Source of the DNA: Thalassobius sp050633445
Lineage (GTDB): Bacteria; Pseudomonadota; Alphaproteobacteria; Rhodobacterales; Rhodobacteraceae
Length of the DNA stretch: 64,000 bases
Direction: 5' to 3'
Assembly: GCA_050633445.1 (NCBI GenBank)
Contig: JBOEGN010000084.1
Location: 1-64,000, forward strand
Part shown: positions 58,098-64,000 of the stretch, one piece after another
Numbering within the stretch: position 1 is the first letter of the stretch
Layout: every line of letters starts with the position of its first letter
Made by a program: the position numbers and the translations under genes
Notes under the pieces: model-generated
The model's database searches: none
Seen by the model: the letters and a program-made list of their open reading frames with translations, nothing else
Told to the model about the DNA's origin: nothing

Positions 58098-58556
58098 TTA
58101 CGCCGCATCCGGCGGGGGCGGCAGGAAATCGACCTCGTGCATGGCCGAGATACGCACCAATTCGTCAGGATCCGTCACGCCATCCAGCGCGGTAAACAGA
58201 TCAAACAGCTTGCGCGAGGGCGAGACACCAAAGATGCAAATGGCGCCGGTCTCGGCCCGGTTAAAGATCCCGTGAGACTTGCCCATAGGCATGCGCACCG
58301 TGTCACCAGGGCCGGCCTTGTGGGTGGTCACGGAACCTTCGTCATGGCCGAACTCGACCTCCAGATCGCCGCTGATCACGTAGATCCATTCGTCCTGCGT
58401 GGGGTGAATATGGGGCGGCACAAAGGTGCCAGCGGGAATATCCGCATGCCACATGAATACGTTGGGGCTGTGAACTTTGGGGGTGTATGTGTGACCAACG
58501 ACGTTCCAGGAGCTGGCCTGAAACCCGGTGTCAGATGCTGTGATGCCTTTTTCCAT
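58098..58556 (-). CDS. Cupin-domain protein
   Basis: A 152-residue single-cupin protein. ATG 58556 follows AGGGAAAA. Motif 1 is PPHIHPTQDEWIYVISG (two His and one Glu ligand), motif 2 is PMGKSHGIFN (third His), so a metal site is likely. It is the first gene of the operon with the FMO and the formamidase-like hydrolase. It could be a dioxygenase-like enzyme, an isomerase or a metabolite sensor; it is too short and unlike 3-hydroxyanthranilate dioxygenase for that call. Confidence 0.8.
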   Translation of the reverse strand: MEKGITASDTGFQASSWNVVGHTYTPKVHSPNVFMWHADIPAGTFVPPHIHPTQDEWIYVISGDLEVEFGHDEGSVTTHKAGPGDTVRMPMGKSHGIFNRAETGAICIFGVSPSRKLFDLFTALDGVTDPDELVRISAMHEVDFLPPPPDAA

Positions 58557-58642
58557 TTTAGAGTTTTCCCTGTTTTTGATTATGGCGTGATCACCTTGGG
58601 GCACAGGAACGCGGATTGATTATCCAGATTGCGAGTCCATTT

Positions 58643-58658
58643 ATTTTAACCTTGAAAT
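58643..58658. promoter_or_regulatory. 16-bp operator-like motif between the cupin and AraC genes
   Basis: ATTTTAACCTTGAAAT; its reverse complement ATTTCAAGGTTAAAAT matches ATTTCAAGCTTAAAAT at 15 of 16. It is 87 bp upstream of the cupin start and 28 bp upstream of the divergent AraC start, so it may control both. Confidence 0.65.
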
Positions 58659-58685
58659 ACATTGAAAGCTGCCTAAGCTGGCAGC

Positions 58686-59657
58686 ATGGGAAAAGTCGCG
58701 AACTTCCTGAACTCATACCCTGTGCTGCGCACCTGTGATCTGGATCAGGCGCGGGCGGCCGTGTCTGCGCGCTATTGCGAGCACCGTCTGAACCTGTCCT
58801 CGGGGCGGGATCTGGACGTGCGCCACAACCATGTGCGCGGCGCGCATGTGTCGCTGAACTTGCTCAGCTATGGCGGTGATGTCAGCATTGATCCGGGCGA
58901 GCTGAATGACTTTTATCTGCTGCAAATCCCCCTAAGCGGTGCCGCCCGCATCCAGCATCGCAATGACGAGATCGACGCCAGCCCGCGCCGTGGCACCATC
59001 CTGAATCCCGATCGCCCCAGCCAGATGGAATGGCGCGCTGATTGTACCAAGCTGATGGTGCAGATCCGCGCCAGCTTTCTGAATTCCGTGGCCGAGCAAC
59101 AATTGGGCGCCGCCCTGCCCGGCCCCATCCGCTTTGACACCGCTGTGAACCTAGAACGCGCGCAAGGTCGGCGTTTGCGGCAGCTGGCCGCCGCGTCGGC
59201 CCGCGCGGTCGAGGCCGGTATCCTGCCCGTTTCACAACAAACTCTGACCACGCTCAGTGCTGAACGCCAGATGGCCCTGAACCTGCTGATGCTTCAGCCC
59301 AGCAATATCTCGCATATTCTGGCACATGCGCAGGGGGCCTGCACCTCGCCGCAATTGCGCCGCGCGGTCGAGTTCATCCAGACCAGTTTTCACGAGGATA
59401 TCCGGCTGGAGGACATCGCCAAGGCTGCCGGGGCACATCCGCGCACAGTCCAAACCGGATTCCGGCAGCATTTCGGGCTGAGCCCCATTGCATATCTGCG
59501 CGACGTCCGGCTGGATCAGGCGCGATACCGGCTTGGGCGCCGTATGAACCGCGAAAGCGTCACCGACGTTGCCTTTGGCTGTGGCTATTCACATCTGGGC
59601 CGGTTCTCGCGCGATTACCGCGCCCGTTTTGGATTTGCGCCCAGCGCGACGCCCTAA
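58686..59657 (+). CDS. AraC-family transcriptional regulator
   Basis: A 323-residue protein. The N-terminal half (about 1-200) is a cupin-like ligand domain of the AraC_binding_2 type (LLQIPLSGAARIQH, GTILNPDRPSQMEW). The C-terminal double HTH has EDIRLEDIAKAAGAHPRTVQTGFRQ and TDVAFGCGYSHLGRFSRDYRARFG. Members of this type often activate aromatic catabolic genes. It is divergent from the cupin-FMO-hydrolase operon and probably activates it. Confidence 0.9.
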   Translation: MGKVANFLNSYPVLRTCDLDQARAAVSARYCEHRLNLSSGRDLDVRHNHVRGAHVSLNLLSYGGDVSIDPGELNDFYLLQIPLSGAARIQHRNDEIDASPRRGTILNPDRPSQMEWRADCTKLMVQIRASFLNSVAEQQLGAALPGPIRFDTAVNLERAQGRRLRQLAAASARAVEAGILPVSQQTLTTLSAERQMALNLLMLQPSNISHILAHAQGACTSPQLRRAVEFIQTSFHEDIRLEDIAKAAGAHPRTVQTGFRQHFGLSPIAYLRDVRLDQARYRLGRRMNRESVTDVAFGCGYSHLGRFSRDYRARFGFAPSATP

Positions 59658-59770
59658 ACCTTAATCCGCTCCGAAGTCGGGGCATACATCGGCCAAACCG
59701 AGGCTTCGGTCGCCACGCCCCCGCTATGTCGACTTCATAGGACGAGGCCAGCAAGCCCTCACCCGTCGCG
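59654..59770 (-). pseudogene. C-terminal remnant, possibly dimethylglycine/sarcosine-dehydrogenase-like
   Basis: On the minus strand the frame GEGLLASSYEVDIAG continues, after a one-base shift near 59710, as VATEASVWPMYAPTSERIKV and stops at 59654-59656, overlapping the AraC stop. The pattern (YEVDIxG ... PMYxPxSERI) resembles the last 35 residues of GcvT-domain FAD dehydrogenases. It is short and the assignment is tentative. Otherwise 59658-59846 holds only the LysR promoter. Confidence 0.35.
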
Positions 59771-59846
59771 CCATGTGGAAAACCGTGCTATCCCAGTTGC
59801 ATACGGCCCTATGACCATCGCAATCCAATGACGGAGCTTCTGTTGC

Positions 59847-60734
59847 ATGGACAAACTTTCGGTAATGCAAGCCTTCCGCCGCATCGTGGAACGCCGCAGC
59901 TTTGCCCGTGCGGCCGAGGATCTGGGCGTGTCCCCCGCATTGCTAAGCCGCGAGATCAAACTGCTTGAGGAAAGCCTGGGCAGCACCCTGCTGACCCGCA
60001 CCACGCGCTCTATGTCGCTGACCGATGCCGGTCAGATGTATTATGATCAAACGACCGGGATTCTGGATGCGGTAAGCCAGGTCGAAACCCGCATTCGCGA
60101 AGGCGCCGGGGCCGTGCGCGGGCATCTGAAGGTGAACGCCTCCAGCTCGTTTGGGCAAACGGTGATTACGCCTATGTTATCGGAATTTCTGGATAAATTC
60201 CCTGAGCTCAGGATCACCCTGTCGCTGGATGACCGCGTGGTCGACATGGTCGAGGGCGGCTTTGACGTGTCGATACGTATACGAGAGGCAATGCCCGACT
60301 CGGCGTTGCTTGCCCGCAGGATCGGCACCATGAGGCAACGGATTTTCGCCGCCCCCACCTATCTGGCCAGCGCTGGCATCCTTCAAAGCCCCAAGGATAT
60401 TCCCGGCCACCCGATCGTTGGTTTTCTACTGGCAGATCACCTGACGCAATGGCACCTGCACGGGCCCGAAGGCGACACGCGCATCGACGTTGCCCCCAGA
60501 ATTCGGGTCGGCAACAGCCTTGTGCTGCGCGATCTGCTGATTGCCGGGCATGGGATCGGCACCCTGCCCGCCTTTATCTCGCATCAGGCCGAGACACGCG
60601 GTGACCTGGTGCGCGTTTTGCCAGAGTGGGAGCTGCCCTCGCGCGAGATTTTCGCCGTGACGGCCTCGCGGTTGGGAATGGACGCCAAAGTAACGGCCTT
60701 TCTGGATCACTTGCGAACAGCCTTGCAACCCTGA
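59847..60734 (+). CDS. LysR-family transcriptional regulator
   Basis: A 295-residue protein with N-terminal wHTH (MQAFRRIVERRSFARAAEDL, SPALLSREIKLLEESLGSTLL) and a periplasmic-binding-like effector domain (GHLKVNASSSFGQTVITPML, DVSIRIREAMPDSALLARRI). It resembles the large AaeR/CrgA-type group that often sits beside oxidoreductase genes. The flavodoxin-like wrbA gene follows on the same strand after 105 bp and is the likely target. Confidence 0.92.
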   Translation: MDKLSVMQAFRRIVERRSFARAAEDLGVSPALLSREIKLLEESLGSTLLTRTTRSMSLTDAGQMYYDQTTGILDAVSQVETRIREGAGAVRGHLKVNASSSFGQTVITPMLSEFLDKFPELRITLSLDDRVVDMVEGGFDVSIRIREAMPDSALLARRIGTMRQRIFAAPTYLASAGILQSPKDIPGHPIVGFLLADHLTQWHLHGPEGDTRIDVAPRIRVGNSLVLRDLLIAGHGIGTLPAFISHQAETRGDLVRVLPEWELPSREIFAVTASRLGMDAKVTAFLDHLRTALQP

Positions 60735-60839
60735 CATTCTTTAACCTGCGTAAAGACTGAAATGACATTCGCCAGCTTAATCCGGGCGGGGTGATCGCTG
60801 ATCTTCTCTGGTATCGAAACCAATCCCAGAGAGGCCCCA

Positions 60840-61463
60840 ATGACCCGCGTTCTTGTTCTATATTATTCCAGCTATGGCCATGTTCGCACCATGGCCGAGG
60901 CCGAAGCCGAGGGCGCGCGCTCGGTTCCTGGCACCCATGTCGACCTGCGCCGCGTTCCTGAAACGATCCCCCAAGAGGTCCGGCAAAACGCCGGCTTCGT
61001 GACAGATGACACCCCTGTGGCGACCCCCGCTGACATGGAGGCCTATGACGCGATCATTTTCGGCACCCCTACCCTGTTCGGCATGATGGCCGGGCAGATG
61101 AAGTCTTTTCTGGATCAGGCTGGCGGACTGTGGGCACGAAATGCGCTGGTCGGTAAGGTCGGGGCGGTCTTTGCTTCGACCGGTTCACAGCATGGCGGGC
61201 ACGAAGCAACGCTGCTGTCCACGCAGATTCCGCTCCAGCATTTCGGGATGTTGATCGCTGGAATGCCCTACAGCTTTGCCGGACAAACCAGTGCCGATAA
61301 GATCATCGGCGGCGCGCCGTATGGTGCGGGCACGATCGCTGGGGCCGATGGCAGCCGAACTCCGACATCCACCGATCTGGAGGGTGCCCGTTTCCAAGGC
61401 GCGCATGTTGCCAGAATCGCCGCGCGGCTTGCCGGGGCGGATCTGCATCACGAGGCCGCGTGA
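60840..61463 (+). CDS. wrbA: NAD(P)H:quinone oxidoreductase, WrbA type
   Basis: A 207-residue flavodoxin-fold enzyme: VLYYSSYGHVRTMAEAEAEG (FMN phosphate loop), FGTPTLFGMMAGQMKSFLDQ and TGSQHGGHEATLLS, the WrbA hallmark. It reduces quinones by two electrons, avoiding semiquinones. AGAGAGG lies just upstream of ATG 60840. The stop overlaps the exporter gene by one base (TGATG). Confidence 0.9.
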   Translation: MTRVLVLYYSSYGHVRTMAEAEAEGARSVPGTHVDLRRVPETIPQEVRQNAGFVTDDTPVATPADMEAYDAIIFGTPTLFGMMAGQMKSFLDQAGGLWARNALVGKVGAVFASTGSQHGGHEATLLSTQIPLQHFGMLIAGMPYSFAGQTSADKIIGGAPYGAGTIAGADGSRTPTSTDLEGARFQGAHVARIAARLAGADLHHEAA

Positions 61464-62368
61464 TGTCCGCGCTTAGCCACGTTTCCGCGCCCGGAACGGC
61501 CCCAACACGCAGCTGGGACATTTTGCTGACGGCGCTTGCCCCCGCGGTTTGGGGCAGCACCTATCTGGTCACAACCCAAGCATTGCCCGAAGGTTATCCC
61601 ATCACCTTGGCCGCTTTGCGTGCATTGCCAGCGGGGGTTTTATTGCTGCTGATAACGCGGCGCTTGCCATCGCGCGCGTGGGTAGGCCGGATTTTCCTGC
61701 TGGGTGGCTTCAACTTCGCGCTGTTCTGGGTGTTGCTTTTCATCGCCGCCTATCGCCTTCCCGGAGGCGTTGCGGCAACCCTTGGGTCGTTCCAGGCGAT
61801 GATGGTCCTTTTCATGGCGCGCGGCTGGTTGGGCACACCGATCCGTGCGGGCGCCGTCGCCGCCGCGGCCACGGGCATACTGGGCGTGGCACTGCTGCTG
61901 ATCAGCCCCGAGGCCGCGCTGGACCCGCTTGGAATCGCCGCTGGACTGGGCGGAGCTGCGTCGATGGCGGCGGGCACGGTGCTCAGTCGGAAATGGCAGC
62001 CACCGGTTTCAGCGCTCACCTTCACCGCGTGGCAACTTACGGCCGGGGGCGTGATCCTGTTACCGATTGCCCTGATCGCCGAACCACCCCTGCCGCCCCT
62101 TTCAGCACCCAACCTTGCGGGCCTTGCCTGGCTGGGCCTGATCGGCGCGGCGGCCACCTATGCTCTTTGGTTTCGGGGCGTCGCACGACTGACCCCTGCC
62201 GCAGTTTCCATGCTGGGCATGATGAGCCCCGTGACGGCTGTGCTTTTGGGTTGGATCTGGCTGGGGCAATCCCTGTCGCTGACGCAAACCTTGGGCGCGG
62301 TGATCATTCTGGCATCCGTCTGGGCGGGACAACGCACCAACCGGCCATCCCTTCACAAGCGATCGTAA
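61463..62368 (+). CDS. EamA-family (DMT) exporter
   Basis: A 301-residue transporter with ten predicted helices in two EamA repeats. The first begins ILLTALAPAVWGSTYLVTTQ, the second GLGGAASMAAGTVLSRKW, and GVARLTPAAVSMLGMMSPVTAVLLGWIW is the typical end of the second repeat. It probably exports a metabolite; the substrate is unknown. Start ATG 61463 is coupled to wrbA; a GTG one codon earlier is possible. Confidence 0.9.
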   Translation: MSALSHVSAPGTAPTRSWDILLTALAPAVWGSTYLVTTQALPEGYPITLAALRALPAGVLLLLITRRLPSRAWVGRIFLLGGFNFALFWVLLFIAAYRLPGGVAATLGSFQAMMVLFMARGWLGTPIRAGAVAAAATGILGVALLLISPEAALDPLGIAAGLGGAASMAAGTVLSRKWQPPVSALTFTAWQLTAGGVILLPIALIAEPPLPPLSAPNLAGLAWLGLIGAAATYALWFRGVARLTPAAVSMLGMMSPVTAVLLGWIWLGQSLSLTQTLGAVIILASVWAGQRTNRPSLHKRS

Positions 62369-62413
62369 AAGCGAGGCAAAAATTTCCAAAAGGCTCAAAT
62401 TCGATGTTGATAT

Positions 62414-62428
62414 TGTTATTGTATAACA
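62414..62428. promoter_or_regulatory. Zur-box-like palindrome upstream of the COG0523 genes
   Basis: TGTTATTGTATAACA: a perfect 6-bp inverted repeat TGTTAT/ATAACA with a 3-bp centre, the form of Zur sites in alphaproteobacteria. It lies 33 bp upstream of ATG 62462 in an AT-rich stretch, well placed to block RNA polymerase. It implies that the two downstream GTPase genes are derepressed in zinc shortage. Confidence 0.7.
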
Positions 62429-62461
62429 TTACACATCTCAACCTCATTGACGGAGAGCCCG

Positions 62462-63556
62462 ATGACCGACCCTCGTATCCCTGTGACCTTGCTGACCGGA
62501 TTTTTGGGCGCGGGGAAAACAACACTGTTGAACGCGCTCCTTTCGGACCCAAGCGCGGGTCGCATCGCTGTGATCGTCAACGAGTTTGGCGAGGCCGGGC
62601 TGGACCATGATCTGATCGAGTCCACCGACGAAGAGGTCGTGCTGATGCGGTCGGGATGCCTGTGTTGCTCGGTTCGGGGGGATCTGTCCAACACCATTGC
62701 GCAGCTGGTCACGCGTCGCGAAAATGACGAGCTGGCCTTTGACAGGCTGGTGATCGAAACGACGGGTCTGGCAGATCCTGGCCCGATTTTGCAGACCCTG
62801 CTGGTGGATCGTTATCTGGCGCGAATGACCCGAATGGATGGGGTGGTCACAGTCGCCGACGCTGCCAACGGCCCCGCCACTCTGGACACGCAGTTCGAGG
62901 CCGTGTCTCAGGCGGCGATGGCTGACCTGATCGTGCTGAGCAAAACCGATCTGGTGCCCCCCGCCAAAACCCGTCACTTCGAAGACCGCTTACGCGCTAT
63001 CAACCCGACAGCGCAGATCTTGCGTGCGGATCACGGCAAGGGCGCGACGGGCCAAATCTGGGGGCTCAGCGGGTTGCGCCAAGAGGCCGCGCCTGCGGAT
63101 ATTCTGACCTGGACAACGGGGGCGGCCGTGCAGACCGACCCTTTGGCGGGATTGTCTGGCATGGCGACCCCGGACCCGGTGCCGATGCCAACGGCCTCGC
63201 CTCACGACACCCGGATCGAGACGGTTTCGTTCGAGCTTGATACCCCTCTGTCGGACGAGGCGTTTGACAGGTGGCTGGACACGCTGATCGCCATGCGCGG
63301 CCCCGACATCCTGCGGGTCAAAGGCATCGTATTTCTACAAGGCATTGAAATGCCGTTTGTTTTCCATGGCGTGCAACATATCTTTGATCCGCCCCGCCCG
63401 ATCAAGGGCTGGCCCAAAGGCGACACCAGATCGCGAATTGTCGTCATCGCCCGAGACATCTCGCGCCCCGCTCTCCAACGCAGTTTTGATATGTTGCGCG
63501 CCCGCATTCCCCCGCGCGATGGCGCCACCGAAAACCAAAAGGTATCCTCCAAATGA
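62462..63556 (+). CDS. COG0523 (CobW/ZNG1-like) metal-chaperone GTPase, first copy
   Basis: A 364-residue G3E-family GTPase. ATG 62462 is preceded by GGAGA. Walker A is GFLGAGKTT, the metal motif is GCLCCSVRG (CxCC), and guanine-specificity NKxD-like SKTD is at about residue 165. The C-terminal CobW_C domain has PFVFHGVQHIFDPP. The family delivers zinc or other metals to target enzymes. The Zur-like box just upstream argues for a zinc-starvation role rather than cobalamin synthesis. It overlaps the second copy by ATGA. Confidence 0.92.
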   Translation: MTDPRIPVTLLTGFLGAGKTTLLNALLSDPSAGRIAVIVNEFGEAGLDHDLIESTDEEVVLMRSGCLCCSVRGDLSNTIAQLVTRRENDELAFDRLVIETTGLADPGPILQTLLVDRYLARMTRMDGVVTVADAANGPATLDTQFEAVSQAAMADLIVLSKTDLVPPAKTRHFEDRLRAINPTAQILRADHGKGATGQIWGLSGLRQEAAPADILTWTTGAAVQTDPLAGLSGMATPDPVPMPTASPHDTRIETVSFELDTPLSDEAFDRWLDTLIAMRGPDILRVKGIVFLQGIEMPFVFHGVQHIFDPPRPIKGWPKGDTRSRIVVIARDISRPALQRSFDMLRARIPPRDGATENQKVSSK

Positions 63557-64000
63557 CCGACTCCCGGCTTCCTGTCACCGTTCTTTCCGGCTTTCTTGGC
63601 GCGGGCAAAACGACCCTGCTGAACCGTGTTCTGAACAATCGCGATGGCCGCCGCGTTGCGGTGATCGTCAACGACATGTCCGAAGTGAACATCGACGCCG
63701 ATCTTGTGCGCGAAGGCACCGAGCTGTCCCGCTCTGAAGAAAAGCTGGTCGAGATGTCGAACGGCTGCATTTGCTGCACTCTGCGCGACGACCTGCTGCA
63801 AGAAGTGCGGCATCTGTCACAAGAGGGGCGGTTCGACTATCTGCTGATCGAATCCACCGGGATTTCCGAACCTTTGCCCGTGGCGGCCACCTTTGATTTT
63901 CGCGATGAACAGGGGCAAAGCCTGTCGGATGTCGCGCGTCTGGATACGATGGTGACGGTGGTCGATGCTGTGAACCTGACGCAGGATTTTTCCAGCCACG
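63553..64000 (+). CDS. COG0523 (CobW/ZNG1-like) metal-chaperone GTPase, second copy, partial
   Basis: An N-terminal fragment of about 149 codons, running off the right edge in an open frame. Walker A is GFLGAGKTT, then VAVIVNDMSEVNIDADLV, the CxCC motif in NGCICCTLRDDL and ESTGISEPLPVA. It has an insertion typical of longer COG0523 members (SRSEEKLVEMSN before the CxCC). It is co-transcribed with the first copy (4-nt overlap) and therefore under the same Zur-like box. Confidence 0.9.
   Translation, partial: MTDSRLPVTVLSGFLGAGKTTLLNRVLNNRDGRRVAVIVNDMSEVNIDADLVREGTELSRSEEKLVEMSNGCICCTLRDDLLQEVRHLSQEGRFDYLLIESTGISEPLPVAATFDFRDEQGQSLSDVARLDTMVTVVDAVNLTQDFSSH

Noticed and set aside
58098..58556. 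3-hydroxyanthranilate 3,4-dioxygenase
   Set aside because: The cupin is a single short domain without the family's conserved regions, and no kynurenine 3-monooxygenase or downstream picolinate/quinolinate genes accompany it.
63553..64000. cobW proper (cobalamin synthesis)
   Set aside because: The Zur-like box and tandem arrangement fit zinc-related COG0523 proteins better, and cobT/cobS lie 24 kb away without other cob genes.

Overview
The window looks like chromosomal DNA of a marine alphaproteobacterium of the Rhodobacteraceae (Roseobacter group, Ruegeria-like). This is inferred from GC-rich codon use, RTX/BspA-type surface proteins, many solute-binding-protein ABC transporters, an aerobic 2-aminobenzoyl-CoA pathway, and GGGGGC...GCCCCC hairpins after stop codons. 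Two unresolved bases (29646-29647) with missing coding sequence around them show that this is draft sequence. Two of the frameshifts lie in G/C homopolymers and could be sequencing errors; several other lesions cannot be explained that way.

Layout. 1-7.3 kb: a broken RTX gene, a small membrane protein gene, and an intact chimeric secreted protein with fifteen 25-residue DUF285/BspA repeats fused to RTX repeats. Its secretion tail is paralogous to that of the broken gene, and related non-coding repeats follow both genes. 7.3-8.5 kb: a small membrane protein and a phage-type lysis remnant. 8.5-18.3 kb (minus strand): a tightly coupled operon of peptide-type ABC transporter, class-V PLP enzyme, FAD oxidase, L-2-amino-thiazoline-4-carboxylate (ATC) hydrolase-like protein and M20 amidohydrolase, with a divergent VOC-Lrp pair. 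19.9-26.3 kb: a decaying segment with a gabT fragment joined to an IS3 fragment, then a branched-chain-type ABC operon in which livH has a nonsense codon, livG a frameshift and a probable internal deletion, and the hydantoinase genes are fused into a truncated chimera.

26.6-40.2 kb is mostly ordinary: a glycosyltransferase-like protein, VOC protein, metY (with an assembly gap), SIMPL protein, a large membrane-anchored PilP-like protein, hpd with a divergent Lrp regulator, a KefB/C antiporter, cobT/cobS and an old-yellow-enzyme oxidoreductase.

40.4-59.6 kb is a coherent catabolic island for tryptophan via kynurenine, anthranilate and 2-aminobenzoyl-CoA. It holds KynA, a KynB-like formamidase, KynU, a CoA ligase, the fused monooxygenase/reductase, acyl-CoA dehydrogenase, enoyl-CoA hydratase, SDR, thioesterase and a Rid-family protein. 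It also has a Liv-type transporter, two paralogous MarR regulators, an AraC regulator, and a flavin monooxygenase and cupin with no assigned step. Four promoters of the island share a 16-bp near-palindrome (best ATTTCAAGCTTAAAAT), tandem with a 14-bp offset at two of them; this is the strongest new regulatory signal in the window.

59.8-64 kb: LysR, WrbA, an EamA exporter, and two tandem COG0523 GTPases behind a perfect Zur-like box, the second running off the right edge.
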